A stretch of 64,000 nt of DNA from Gephyromycinifex aptenodytis (GCF_012277275.1 NZ_CP051155.1:2914001-2978000); one strand, 5' to 3'. Numbered from the stretch's first letter, positions 16,421 through 29,756 are shown. Numbers and translations: made by a program. Notes: generated by a model from the sequence alone, not told the origin.

Positions 16421-16468
16421 CACACGACAACGCGGTGCCTGCAACTGCAGGCACCGCGTTGTCGTGTG
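16421..16468. terminator. Bidirectional terminator between DUF3017 gene and mdh
   Basis: A perfect 23-bp stem (16421–16443 with 16446–16468) with a 2-nt apex, placed between two convergent genes, 6 bp after one stop codon and 11 bp before the other. Confidence 0.9.
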
Positions 16469-16478
16469 GACAGCGAAC

Positions 16479-17507
<1,029 letters not shown>

Positions 17508-17681
17508 CTACCAAAGGCCCTGATCGGGCGGGTGAGGAAGGCGAGGGTGAGGTGCTGGTCGCGCACCTTGACCGGAGCATGCGGAACAGGTGAAACATGA
17601 GATGCCGCGCCGCGCGCAGGCCGATCCTCGCCTCGATCCAGTCGCCAGGAATGCGGACTGCTCTGGCACGCCCTCCCACAG

Positions 17682-17719
17682 CACTTCGGACCGCCTGCCT
17701 GAGCAGACGGTCCGAAGTG
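17682..17719. terminator. Terminator hairpin downstream of the aquaporin gene
   Basis: A 12-bp stem (17682–17693 with 17708–17719) continues through a single mismatch into CTGC/GCAG with a CTGA loop. It lies about 40 bp after the aquaporin stop on the minus strand. The remaining DNA from 17466 to 17681, upstream of mdh, shows nothing else I can identify. Confidence 0.8.
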
Positions 17720-17760
17720 TTCGGGTCAGCGACGTCGATGAAGAGTCGCGGTGGGTGCGC

Positions 17761-18543
17761 TCAGACGCCGCCCTCAATGTCCTGGTCGCGGCGGTCGATC
17801 CCGGTGATCGCAGCGTAGGTGGCGCCGGCGATGACAGCACCGATGATCGGGGCCAGCCAGAACAGCCACAGCTGTGCGGGAGCGTCGCCGCCGTTGAAGA
17901 ACGCGACCGCCGTCGAACGCGCCGGGTTGACCGAGGTGTTCGTGATCGGGATCGAGATGAGGTGGATCAGCGTCAGCGCCAGACCGATCGCCAGCGGAGC
18001 GAAGCCCGTCGGCGCCTTCTCGTGCGTGGCCCCGAGGATGACGTAGAGGAAGAACGCGGTCAGGATCACCTCGGCGAGGAACGCGGCCATCAGGCCGTAC
18101 CCGCCCGGGGAAGCAGCCCCGTAGCCGTTGGCGGCCATGTTGCCGGTGGCGGTGAAGCCCTCCCGGCCGGAGGCGATCGCGTAGATCGCAGCGCCTGCGA
18201 GCAGACCGGCCACGACCTGGGTGGCGATGTAGGGCAGGACGTCCTTGAAGTCGAAGCGCCGTGCGACCGCGCAGCCGATGGTGACGGCGGGGTTGAAGTG
18301 CCCACCGGAAACGTGACCGACGGCGTAGGCCATCGTCAGCACCGTCAGACCGAAGGCCAGCGAGACGCCGACGAAGCCGATACCTGCGGGGAACATGCTC
18401 GGTTCAGCGACGAAGAGCGCTGCGAAGACGGCGCTGCCGCAGCCTCCGAAGACGAGCCAGAAGGTGCCGAGGAACTCGGCGCCGAGCCGGTGAGCGAGCT
18501 TCGGCTGTGCTGGGGACCTGTGTGTGGGGGGTGCTGTGGACAT
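17761..18543 (-). CDS. aqpZ: Aquaporin (AqpZ-like MIP family)
   Basis: 260 residues with six membrane helices and the two half-helix motifs NPA at 84–86 ([10 protein letters not shown]) and 206–208 (SVNPARSTA). The segment [18 protein letters not shown], with H194 and R209, matches the selectivity filter of AqpZ water channels rather than glycerol facilitators. I chose the ATG at 18543, which has a GAGG ribosome-binding site; 30 upstream in-frame residues do not resemble the family. Monocistronic, with its own terminator. Confidence 0.92.
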   Translation of the reverse strand: MSTAPPTHRSPAQPKLAHRLGAEFLGTFWLVFGGCGSAVFAALFVAEPSMFPAGIGFVGVSLAFGLTVLTMAYAVGHVSGGHFNPAVTIGCAVARRFDFKDVLPYIATQVVAGLLAGAAIYAIASGREGFTATGNMAANGYGAASPGGYGLMAAFLAEVILTAFFLYVILGATHEKAPTGFAPLAIGLALTLIHLISIPITNTSVNPARSTAVAFFNGGDAPAQLWLFWLAPIIGAVIAGATYAAITGIDRRDQDIEGGV

Positions 18544-18672
18544 AGAGACCTCGTTGATCACGTTGGGGCCGCCGATGAGGGCGCGGAGCGACGCGGCGAC
18601 CTTGCCGTCGTCTCCCCAACTGTAGAGGGGCATACGGCAATGGCTCTCGTGCCGCGCGCTACCGAACCGGGA

Positions 18673-19536
18673 CTATCGTCCCTGTCGCCCGAACAAACGC
18701 TTGAAAAGTCCCGGCTTGCCCTTTTCGTCCTCTTCGACGGTCGGCTTGGGCGCGGTTGCCGGCTGCTCCTGCTGCGCTGGGACGACAACAGGTTCAGGGG
18801 TCGGTGTCGGGGCGGGACTGGGCGCTGGCGTCGCGGTCACGGCCGGTTCGAGCGGTGCGCTGGGCGCCTCCGGAGCCGTCGGCGACGTGGGCTCGGCGGG
18901 GCTCAGGTCCGGGCCGACAGGCGGAATGATCGGGGTCGATTCGGCCGAGGCAGGTGCTTGCGCCGCGGCGGCGGGCTCGACAGGTTGCTCAACAGGGGTG
19001 TCAGCCTGGATATCCGCCCCAGCCGGGGCCGGTTCGAACGGTGAGGGCGCCGGTTCCGGGGCGGCCACCGATTCAACGGGGGGCGCTGAGGTAGCCGGGG
19101 CGGCCGTCAGGTCGTCCTCGTAGTCCATGCCCACGAACCGCTTGTCGAGTTCGGAGAACACGTAGACACCTTCACGCTGGGCCAGCGTGGTCACGATGAG
19201 TGAAGCGGCCTGCGCCTGGCTGCCGCTTTCATCGGTGTCTCCCGAGAAGTCGATCATCGTGGTGCAGCGGGTGACGCGGCGGCGTCGGATCGGCGCGGCG
19301 TAGTCGGCGTAGCGCTCCCCGAGGCCTTCGGCTTCGTCGTCGTACCAGAACGTGAAGGTGTACGGGGCTGCGTCCTGGAGTTGCCGCCGTAGCACCACCG
19401 AGAGAGCGTCCTGGGAGGTCTGAGGTGGCATCGGGTCGTCTGCGAACAGCTCCTGCAAGAGGGTTTCGAGCTCTGTGCGAGGCAGGAATGTCTCGTCCTT
19501 GGCGAACACGATGTGGGGGTAGGCGTTCCCAGCCAT
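18673..19536 (-). CDS. Hypothetical protein with proline-rich C-terminal half
   Basis: 287 residues. The N-terminal 120 residues look globular (LLQELFADDP, PYTFTFWYDDEAEGLGERY, TTMIDFSGDTDES). A long Pro/Ala/Glu-rich disordered stretch (about 150–270) follows, and the protein ends with a short basic motif, KPGLFKRLFGRQGR, that could bind membrane or nucleic acid. There is no signal peptide. The ATG has an AAAGGAG ribosome-binding site. I do not recognise the family. Confidence 0.75.
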   Translation of the reverse strand: MAGNAYPHIVFAKDETFLPRTELETLLQELFADDPMPPQTSQDALSVVLRRQLQDAAPYTFTFWYDDEAEGLGERYADYAAPIRRRRVTRCTTMIDFSGDTDESGSQAQAASLIVTTLAQREGVYVFSELDKRFVGMDYEDDLTAAPATSAPPVESVAAPEPAPSPFEPAPAGADIQADTPVEQPVEPAAAAQAPASAESTPIIPPVGPDLSPAEPTSPTAPEAPSAPLEPAVTATPAPSPAPTPTPEPVVVPAQQEQPATAPKPTVEEDEKGKPGLFKRLFGRQGR

Positions 19537-19841
19537 GGATGTCTCCTTTGTTGAGCCGCCCAGCGAGCGTATGCCACCGCGGCGGCGACGGGCAGTTCAC
19601 TGAGCGTCTCGTCCCAGCGAGGCGGCGGTGTCGCGCGGGCGAACCTGGGTGTCAGAGCCTCATGGCGTCGTGTTCACCAGTAGGGTCGTGAGCAGTACGT
19701 GCGAACGGTCTGCGGGCGCCGCCGGCGTAACCGAAGGGGTCCCATCACCACGATTATCTCGACATCAAGGTAGTTTGGTGGACAAAGCTCACCGGTTCGC
19801 ACGCGCCGTTGACCATCGCATGATCGACGAAGGAGTCCCAC
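19537..19841. promoter_or_regulatory. Divergent regulatory region upstream of icd
   Basis: A 305-bp intergenic region with no convincing gene. A partly palindromic element, TATCTCGACATCAAGGTA, at 19756–19773 resembles MarR-type operators (TCTYGANNTCAAGA-like). TAGTTT at 19772–19777 might be a −10. An AAGGAG ribosome-binding site precedes the icd GTG. Confidence 0.35.
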
Positions 19842-22061
<2,220 letters not shown>

Positions 22062-22076
22062 TCCAGGCGTCTCACA

Positions 22077-22103
22077 GGCCGTCGCCCCACCGGGGCGGCG
22101 GCC
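22077..22103. terminator. Terminator hairpin after icd
   Basis: A 12-bp GC-rich stem (22077–22088 with 22092–22103, one G·T wobble) begins 15 bp after the icd stop. Confidence 0.7.
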
Positions 22104-22110
22104 TGGACGC

Positions 22111-22311
22111 GTGGGGACAATGGTGGGCGTGAGTTCCGGACGAAAAGGCCCGCCACAGGCCAAGTGCCCTATCCGCACCGATGAGCCGTGCACCTTGTGC
22201 CACATCGGGGCTACCGGCCCGGCGGACTGCCCGCTGGTGTACCTGGTGATGGATGACGAGGAGCTTCGGGCTGGTTTGGCAGCCCAACGTCATCGGGTGC
22301 GCTGCGCCTGA
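22111..22311 (+). CDS. Small cysteine-containing protein (DUF6767-like)
   Basis: 66 residues with conserved-looking KCPIRTDEPCTLCHIGATGPADCPLVYLV, containing four closely spaced cysteines, and a short helical end (DDEELRAGLAAQRH). I recall small actinobacterial proteins of this pattern annotated DUF6767. The cysteines could bind a metal. Alternative starts are ATG 22120 and GTG 22129; the conserved part is unaffected. Confidence 0.6.
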   Translation: MGTMVGVSSGRKGPPQAKCPIRTDEPCTLCHIGATGPADCPLVYLVMDDEELRAGLAAQRHRVRCA

Positions 22312-22371
22312 ATTTCCTGACTGTGAAAAGAAACTTAGGCTCGTTTCCGTACTCACGGGTACGCTGAGGCG

Positions 22372-23247
22372 ATGACCGACCCCACCGATTTCGCGGCAGC
22401 CCTGCGAGCTGCAATCTCGGCGCGCGGTCTGAGTTTGGACCAGATTCGCCGCGGACTGGCCCGGCATGGCATCACGGTCAGTGTGGCCACGCTCAGCTAT
22501 TGGCAATCCGGACGCAGTCGTCCTGAGCGCGCCTCGTCGCTGGCGGCGATCGGTCCGTTGGAAGAGCTGTTGGAGCTGCCCCGGGGGTTTCTGGGCAGCA
22601 GGCTCCCGCCTTCGCGTCGGCTCAGTGCCGAGTCGCTGGAGTATTCGAGTTCTTTCGCCGAGCTGGATAGCGGCAAGGACGGGATCAGCGCGGCCGTCGC
22701 CGAGCTCGGCCTCAGCTATGACGACGGGTTCGCCGGCGTCTCCGTCCACGACCGGGTGGATATGCGGGCCGATCGCAGTCAGGGTCCTCGTTACGTGCGA
22801 ACTGTGATGACGGCGCAACGCGAGGGCCTCGATCGTTTTCCGGTGTGGGTCTATACCGATGAAACCGCCGCCTACCCCATCGTCACCGCGGTGGCGAATT
22901 GCCGGATTGGTCGAATTCGAGAGTTTCCAGAATTGCGCGGAGTCGCGGCCGAAGTTATTCTCGATCGGGCGCTGCATATCGGAGAGACAACGCTGGTCGA
23001 GCACTGCATCGAACTCGTTGGCCAGGAACAGGAGCACACGTATTTGTTGCGTTCTCTGGTACGTCAAACCCGCGAGCTCGTGCTTGAGGCGCGGTTTTCG
23101 CCGAAGTCGCTCCCCGTTCGGGTATGGGAGGTCACCGAGCTCGATGGGGTGACCCGGCGGCGGGATCTGCCGGTGTATCCGGCAGTGCAAGCGCTGTTCA
23201 CCGACTGCGTCCCGGGGAAGTACACGTTGATGTGGGAATGGGAGTGA
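22372..23247 (+). CDS. HTH (XRE-like) regulator, first of a tandem pair
   Basis: 291 residues. The N-terminal 60 residues form a helix-turn-helix-like region (LSLDQIRRGLARHGITVSVATLSYWQSGRSRPERASSL). The C-terminal 180 residues look beta-rich and end in aromatic residues (YTLMWEWE). They contain segments shared with the next gene, such as LGLSYDDGFAGVSVHDR and AEVILDRALHIGETTLVEH. A TACGCT hexamer lies 6 nt before the ATG with no ribosome-binding site, so the gene is probably leaderless. The C-terminal domain is unfamiliar; it might sense a ligand. Confidence 0.72.
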   Translation: MTDPTDFAAALRAAISARGLSLDQIRRGLARHGITVSVATLSYWQSGRSRPERASSLAAIGPLEELLELPRGFLGSRLPPSRRLSAESLEYSSSFAELDSGKDGISAAVAELGLSYDDGFAGVSVHDRVDMRADRSQGPRYVRTVMTAQREGLDRFPVWVYTDETAAYPIVTAVANCRIGRIREFPELRGVAAEVILDRALHIGETTLVEHCIELVGQEQEHTYLLRSLVRQTRELVLEARFSPKSLPVRVWEVTELDGVTRRRDLPVYPAVQALFTDCVPGKYTLMWEWE

Positions 23248-23329
23248 ACACTGACAGGTTGCCTGCGCTCAAGAATCGCCGACCCCAGCCCTGTCGGTAC
23301 TGTGCTCTCGGCCCGGTTACCGTTAAGTC

Positions 23330-24211
23330 ATGAGCCCCGAACCTGTCTTCGCAGACGCGTTACGTGCGGCGATCACGCGTCGAGGCCTGAGCTTGCAACG
23401 GTTACGGGTTCACTTAGCGCGCCACGGCCATGACATCAGCGCTGCCACTCTCAGCTACTGGCAGTCCGGGCGAAGCTGCCCTAAACGCGCCAGTTCGCTT
23501 TCTGCTCTAGCGGCTTTAGAGGAGATTCTCGGTTGTCAGCCAGCCGAGTTGTCCCGGCTCGTTCCTGCGGCGGCACAGGTCGACGTGGGTCCCGTTTATC
23601 GAAAGAATCCGGACTCGAGTTTGAGCGAGCTGGTCGAAGAGGGAAAGGTCATCGACGATCTGGTCGCGCAACTGGGGTTGAGCTGGGATGACGGCCTGGA
23701 ACGGGTCAGCATGCATGACTGTCTTCAGTTACGCCCGGATCGTACCGAGAGCACCCATGTCGTGCGGGAATCACTGCGAGCCCACCGCGACGGTATCGAT
23801 CGGTATCCCCTGTGCTTCGGTTACGAGGGCGGGGTAGACATATGCATCGAGGGCATGCGTAATGTGAGTGTCGGCGGGGTGAGTTACGCCAAAGAATACG
23901 AATTAATGGTGGCCGAGATGGTGCTACCTCGGGCGCTGCAATCCGGGGAATCCATCCTCATCGAATACGGGTTCGACGTGGTGGGCGCCACCATTCCCTC
24001 GACGAACTGGGAGCGCGGAACCCTGGGGCTGCTGCGCGACATGCATATCTCAGTGCAGTTCGTGCCCGAGGACGTGCCCCTGTTCGCTGAGTGGTACTCC
24101 GAGATCGAAGGGGTGCGCTCGGGCGGGCCGATCGTTCTCACTGGCGCCTCGGTGGAGCATCATGTGCACGACCTGGCCACCGGCATCGTGGGTGTGCGCT
24201 GGCGGTGGTGA
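23330..24211 (+). CDS. HTH (XRE-like) regulator, second of a tandem pair
   Basis: 293 residues and clearly a paralogue of the preceding gene. Shared segments are RAAITRRGLSLQRLRVHLARHG, SAATLSYWQSGRSCPKRASSL, LGLSWDDGLERVSMHDCLQLRPDR, AEMVLPRALQSGESILIEYGF and a closing GVRWRW. Divergence is strong outside these, so the duplication is old. It has its own TACCGT hexamer 6 nt before the ATG. As with its partner, the N-terminus probably binds DNA and the C-terminal domain is unassigned. Confidence 0.72.
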   Translation: MSPEPVFADALRAAITRRGLSLQRLRVHLARHGHDISAATLSYWQSGRSCPKRASSLSALAALEEILGCQPAELSRLVPAAAQVDVGPVYRKNPDSSLSELVEEGKVIDDLVAQLGLSWDDGLERVSMHDCLQLRPDRTESTHVVRESLRAHRDGIDRYPLCFGYEGGVDICIEGMRNVSVGGVSYAKEYELMVAEMVLPRALQSGESILIEYGFDVVGATIPSTNWERGTLGLLRDMHISVQFVPEDVPLFAEWYSEIEGVRSGGPIVLTGASVEHHVHDLATGIVGVRWRW

Positions 24212-24400
24212 GTCCCGCCCTTCCTGCCCGCTTGCGCCGACCGGCGAACCCGATCGCAGAAGTTTCGGCAATTTCCTTGAGCTGCAGGCGAATAGGACGA
24301 TAGGTGGGTAGATCTCGCGCACGGTGAGGTCCTGCGCGCGCGTTGCCTCGACTGTCGTGGTCGGCGCGCGGCAACCCCGCACTCGGAGGAGTCGGCTCTC

Positions 24401-25606
24401 ATGGCTGGCCTGCGCAATCTTTCGCGTCTGCTGTTCGCGGCGTCGGCTCTGGTCTTTGTGGCCACGACGGGCGCGGCGGCGCCACCACCGGCTCGACCTG
24501 TCGCCGCAGCCGGGCAGGCAGCCAAAGCGAACCCGGCCGGTCTGCAGGTGGGAACTCGGCCGGCGGCACCGGCCACGCAGGCTTCGGCTCGGCGCCGGAC
24601 GACGCCCCCGAGGCCGGTCTACGTGGTGCGCCTGCTGCCGCCCGGCAGTAAACCTGACGCGAACGTCTCGAGCGCTGCGGTGGGCCGGATGGTCGCCGGG
24701 GCGAATTCGTACTGGTCCCAGCAGTCCCGCGGGCAGGTCTCCTTCCGCCTGGCCAAAGTGAGCGCCTGGACCCGCACCTCCCACCGCTGCGATGACATCG
24801 AGGGCCTCTGGGGGGATGCCTACGCCCGGGAACCCGCCGCGACGAAGCGGGCCGCCCACCTTGTCGTGATTGTGCCGGGCCGCGCCGCCTCATCGTCGCG
24901 CTGCCTGTACGGCTTCGGGTCCAACGGTTTTGCTGACTCCGGCGGCTCGACCTATGTCTCGGAGGCGCGCGCTTCGCTGCTGGCCCACGAACTCGGGCAC
25001 AATCTGGGCCTCGGGCATTCCGGGTCGCTGCTGTGTCCCCGCGCCCAGGACGGCCGCTACGTCAACGGGTCCTGGCGCTCAGGCTGCCGTCGTAATGAGT
25101 ACGACGACCTGTTCGACGTGATGGGGTATTCCGGTCGCGGCTTCGGTCAGGGCAGTTTGAACGCGGTGAACCTGGACCGTCTGGGCGCCGACCCGGCAGC
25201 GATCCGCTCGCTGTCCACTTCGGCGCGGGTACCTCTGGCGCCGTTGTCGGCGTCGGCAGGTGTGCGCGGGGTAAAGATGCTGGCTGGCGACGGGGTTGAG
25301 TACTACGCCGAATATCGCACGGCCACTGGGCGGGACGCCGCACCGAGCACGGGCGCCTGGCGCCCGCGAATGGGGGTGCGAATCCTGCGTGTCGATCCAG
25401 AGACCGGCGACAGTTTGGAGTTGGACGCCACCCCGGCCAAGGGCAGCCGTTTCGATCGGGCGCTGCTTCCTGGGCGCACCTTCGTCTCGGCCAGCGGACG
25501 GTTGCGGGTCCGGGTCGTCTCGGCCAACGCCTCCGGCGCAGTGCTCGATGTACGGATCGCTCGACCCAGCGTCAAAGCCCCACGCGTGCGGGGGTCGCGC
25601 ACCTGA
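24401..25606 (+). CDS. Secreted zinc metalloprotease (metzincin-type)
   Basis: 401 residues. A signal peptide (about 1–27, ending ATTGAAA) and a Pro/Ala-rich pro-region (about 28–72) precede the catalytic domain. The zinc-binding consensus HExxHxxGxxH is complete: H196, E197, H200 and H206 in LLAHELGHNLGLGHSG. A downstream VMGY (M241) provides the Met-turn that defines metzincins. Four cysteines (130, 168, 212 and 229) could form disulfides around the site. A C-terminal beta-rich domain (about 260–390) completes it. It is likely exported by Sec and acts outside the cell. Substrate unknown. Confidence 0.85.
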   Translation: MAGLRNLSRLLFAASALVFVATTGAAAPPPARPVAAAGQAAKANPAGLQVGTRPAAPATQASARRRTTPPRPVYVVRLLPPGSKPDANVSSAAVGRMVAGANSYWSQQSRGQVSFRLAKVSAWTRTSHRCDDIEGLWGDAYAREPAATKRAAHLVVIVPGRAASSSRCLYGFGSNGFADSGGSTYVSEARASLLAHELGHNLGLGHSGSLLCPRAQDGRYVNGSWRSGCRRNEYDDLFDVMGYSGRGFGQGSLNAVNLDRLGADPAAIRSLSTSARVPLAPLSASAGVRGVKMLAGDGVEYYAEYRTATGRDAAPSTGAWRPRMGVRILRVDPETGDSLELDATPAKGSRFDRALLPGRTFVSASGRLRVRVVSANASGAVLDVRIARPSVKAPRVRGSRT

Positions 25607-26635
<1,029 letters not shown>

Positions 26636-26644
26636 GGCGCCACC

Positions 26645-27166
26645 ATGGAGACCGTGACCATCGGGTTGGCAATCCCCGTGCCCGAACCGTTGGGAGCCCA
26701 GGTGCGTCAGGTGCGGGCAGAAGTCGGCGACCAAGCTGCCGCCACCGTCCCCACCCACGTCACCCTGGTGCCGCCCACACAGGTGCTCGCGAGTGACCTG
26801 AACGCCATCCTCGAGCATGCGCGCGGGATCGCGGCCAAGGTGGCTGCCTTCGATCTGCTGTTGTGCGGCACGGGATCCTTCGCCCCGACCACCGACGTGG
26901 CCTATGTCTGCGTGACGCAGGGGGCGCAGGAATGCACCAGGCTGCAGGAGCAGCTGCGGCAGGAGCCGCTAGTGCGGGAGCTGGATTATCCCTACCACCC
27001 GCATGTGACCCTGGCCCAGAACGTGGGCGAGCAAGCCTGTCAGCGGGCCCGCCAGCTCATCGGAGAGGTGCACGCGCAGCTGCGCATCGCCTCGTTCACC
27101 CTTTACGTCCAGCGTCTCGGGCAGGCGTGGGCCCCGTTGGAAACCTTCAGCCTCGGCGGCCTCTGA
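26645..27166 (+). CDS. 2'-5' RNA ligase / 2H phosphoesterase family protein
   Basis: 173 residues with both catalytic HxT motifs of the 2H superfamily: THVTL (H38, T40) and PHVTL (H120, T122). Such proteins cleave cyclic or 2'-5' phosphodiester bonds in nucleotides or RNA. The cellular substrate is usually unknown. It is likely co-transcribed with trpS. The last 20 bp overlap the 3' end of the convergent carboxypeptidase gene. Confidence 0.85.
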   Translation: METVTIGLAIPVPEPLGAQVRQVRAEVGDQAAATVPTHVTLVPPTQVLASDLNAILEHARGIAAKVAAFDLLLCGTGSFAPTTDVAYVCVTQGAQECTRLQEQLRQEPLVRELDYPYHPHVTLAQNVGEQACQRARQLIGEVHAQLRIASFTLYVQRLGQAWAPLETFSLGGL

Positions 27167-28298
27167 CCGGCTTCTTCGACCGTCGTACCGCGATGTATAG
27201 CGCGGCGGCGGTGATCAGCCCACCTACACCGGCCACGGTCCAACGGGGGTCCCGCATCGTCGCGGCTGCGGCGTTGTTCCGGATAGCGGCCACGGCGGTA
27301 TCAGCGGCGGGTTCTCTGCGGCTCGGGGTCGGCGCCGGCGTCTCCTGGGCCAGGTCGCCTGGTTCGACGAGCTTGCCGATCTGGTGGGCTTTCTTGCCGT
27401 AAGCGAAGGCCCAGTCGAACATCGCCGCGCTCTGGTGCCAATCGGCGCTCTGGCCACCGAGGAAGGTCAGGATGTACCCCTGGTTCGCCCGACGGGCCGC
27501 CCCGATGTAGGTGTGCCGGGCCGCCTGGGTGTACCCGTTCTTCACCCCGATGGCGCCCTCGTAGTTGAACAACAGACGGTTGTGGTTGCCGATCTCGAAG
27601 GTGGGCCGCTTGCCCGGGTTGGGGCCGCGCACCCGCTTGCCGGGGAAGGTCACCGAACGAGTACTGACATAGTTCGCGATCTGGGGGTCGCGTAGCGCAG
27701 CCCGCCCGATGAGCGCCAGGTCGTAGCTGCTGGTGAGTTGGCCGGGCGCGTCCAACCCGCTGGTGTTGCGCGCTTGGGTGTCCAGCGCCCCCAGATCGTG
27801 AGCGACCTGCGTCATCGATTGCGCGACCCTGGGCATGCCACCGCCGGCCCGGGCCAGGGCCTGAGCGGCGTCGTTGCCCGAACTCATGAGCAGCCCTTGG
27901 AAGAGCTGTTCCACGGTGTAGCCGGCCCCGGGGTCCAGGCCGACCTTCGTCCCATCGATCGCGGCGTCTTCCGGGGTGGCCCGAACCACCTTGGTGGGGG
28001 GCAGGGTGGGAACGAGCGTGAGCGCGGTGAGTGTCTTCAGGGTGCTGGCCGGTTTGGACTGCAGGTGCGGTGCCTTGGCTACCAGCACTGCGCCGGTGTC
28101 GAGATCAGCGAGCAGGTAGGCGCCAGCCGCGATCGGCGGTGGCGGGGGTACGTCCGCGGGCAGGTCGGTGACCAGCTCCACCCCAGAGAGTTTCGGGCCG
28201 CCGACCGGTGAGCCAGGACCGGGGGTGGCGGCCGTGACCGGTGCTGCCGTGAGCAGGACGAGCGCGCTCGCGCCCAGGGCTCGAAAGATGATGCTCAC
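27147..28298 (-). CDS. D-alanyl-D-alanine carboxypeptidase (S11 family), membrane-anchored
   Basis: 383 residues. A signal peptide (about 1–24) is followed by the penicillin-binding domain, with SxxK at S85–K88 (ASTLK), SxN at S140–N142 (SSGND) and the KTG-equivalent K253-N-G (VKNGYT). A C-terminal transmembrane helix (about 353–372) and a basic tail anchor it. It should trim stem pentapeptides of peptidoglycan. I placed the start at GTG 28298, with TACCCT 6 nt upstream (leaderless pattern). The longer open frame to 28520 has no family character. Confidence 0.9.
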   Translation of the reverse strand: MSIIFRALGASALVLLTAAPVTAATPGPGSPVGGPKLSGVELVTDLPADVPPPPPIAAGAYLLADLDTGAVLVAKAPHLQSKPASTLKTLTALTLVPTLPPTKVVRATPEDAAIDGTKVGLDPGAGYTVEQLFQGLLMSSGNDAAQALARAGGGMPRVAQSMTQVAHDLGALDTQARNTSGLDAPGQLTSSYDLALIGRAALRDPQIANYVSTRSVTFPGKRVRGPNPGKRPTFEIGNHNRLLFNYEGAIGVKNGYTQAARHTYIGAARRANQGYILTFLGGQSADWHQSAAMFDWAFAYGKKAHQIGKLVEPGDLAQETPAPTPSRREPAADTAVAAIRNNAAAATMRDPRWTVAGVGGLITAAALYIAVRRSKKPVRGRRG

Positions 28299-28450
28299 CA
28301 GCGAAGGGTAACGCGAGGGCTGCGCGGACTCGGTGTGCCCAGGGCCGCCGCGCCGCCGCCTGAACCTGTCGCCGGCCGATAGCCGCTGCGAAGCGCGTCC
28401 CGCGGTCCTGTCGAGCAGATCCGGTTGCGAGACGGGGCCCGTCGCGGCGT

Positions 28451-29581
28451 TCAGGCGGCGTGTGCGGGGGTGCGCACCGCGTTGTAGTGCCCGATCAGGT
28501 CGTCCACGAGACGGCGCCACGAGCGGTTCGCCACCCGTGCCAACCCGGCCTCACCCATGAGCGCTCGCTGTTCCCAGGCGTCCTCAGCCACCGTCAGCAC
28601 CGATAGGCAACGACGCAGATCGGCGGGGTCGCTGGGGTCGAACAACAAGCCGGTGCGACCGTCGTCGATGAGGTCCAGGGGGCCGCCGCGGGCTGGGGCG
28701 ACGACGGGCAGGCCGGTGGCGGCCGCTTCCTGCAGAGTCTGCCCGAACGTCTCGTGCGTGCCGGTGTGTACGAAGACATCGCAAGCGGCATAGGCGCGGG
28801 CCAGGTCGTCGCCTTCGCGGCGGCCCAGGAAAGCCGCGCGTGGCAGCGCCTCGGCGAGTTCGCGGCGGGAGGGGCCGTCACCGGTGAGCACGAGTTGGGT
28901 TCCGGGCAGGTCGGCGACGCTGACCAACCGTTCGAGTTCCTTCTCGGGCGCCAACCTGCCGACGTAGCCGATGATCGTCTCGCCCTTGGGCGCCAGCGTG
29001 CGGCGCAACGCCCGGCAGCCGGCGTCATCTCGCCAGCCTGGGTGGAACAGCGCGGTGTCCACCCCGCGGCCCCACAGCGCGGTGTGCCCGATGCCGTTGG
29101 CCCGCAGGTCTGCCATGGCCGCACTCGAGGGAGCGAGGTTGCGCTCGGCCATTGAGTGCACCCAGCGCAGGTAACGCCAGGTGGCCCGGGAAGCTGCCCG
29201 CCCGGCAGGGCCTCCGTGTTGCAGCACGTAGGCCGCCATGTCCGTCTGGTAGATCGCCACTGCGGGGATGCCCAGCGCCCGGGCCGCGAACAACCCGCGA
29301 GCGCCGAGGAAGAACGGGGAGGCGACGTGGACGACGTCGGGGCGGAAATCGGCCAGGAGATCTTCGATCTCCTTGGTGGGTAGACCCACCTGGAACTGTC
29401 GTACCGGCACGCTCGTCACGCTGCGAACCGGGAATCCGTGGTAGGTCGTCGGGGCTGGTGACGGAGCGATGACCATGGCCTCATGCCCGCGCTCACGCAG
29501 GCAGTCCAGGACCCGGCACACGCTCGTGGTCACCCCGTTCAGCGAAGGAAGAAAGGACTCCGTGACGATGGCGATACGCAC
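28451..29581 (-). CDS. GT4 glycosyltransferase (MgtA/PimB-like mannosyltransferase)
   Basis: 376 residues, GT-B fold. The N-terminal MRIAIVTESFLPSLNGV segment and HVASPFFLGARGLFAARALGIP fit the GDP-mannose-dependent alpha-mannosyltransferases of actinobacteria. The donor site is in GYVGRLAPEKELERL and the EX7E-like THETFGQTLQEAAATGLPVVAP. GTG start. The divergent neighbour makes GDP-mannose, so a role in phosphatidylinositol mannoside, lipoglycan or mannosyl glycolipid synthesis is likely. The precise acceptor cannot be read from sequence. Confidence 0.88.
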   Translation of the reverse strand: MRIAIVTESFLPSLNGVTTSVCRVLDCLRERGHEAMVIAPSPAPTTYHGFPVRSVTSVPVRQFQVGLPTKEIEDLLADFRPDVVHVASPFFLGARGLFAARALGIPAVAIYQTDMAAYVLQHGGPAGRAASRATWRYLRWVHSMAERNLAPSSAAMADLRANGIGHTALWGRGVDTALFHPGWRDDAGCRALRRTLAPKGETIIGYVGRLAPEKELERLVSVADLPGTQLVLTGDGPSRRELAEALPRAAFLGRREGDDLARAYAACDVFVHTGTHETFGQTLQEAAATGLPVVAPARGGPLDLIDDGRTGLLFDPSDPADLRRCLSVLTVAEDAWEQRALMGEAGLARVANRSWRRLVDDLIGHYNAVRTPAHAA

Positions 29582-29756
29582 ACCTTCACCATCCTCAGGC
29601 TGGGTGGCAGCCCGGCGACCTGCAGGTGTGTGTCCGATGACGGGTGGGTGACGGGGGACCCGGTTGCCTGGGGGTGCCCGCCCGCCACGCCGTCGGAGCT
29701 CTACGTTGCATCCCAGCAGTACGGATGGACGTTCGTCCTGGTCTACGGTGAGCCTC

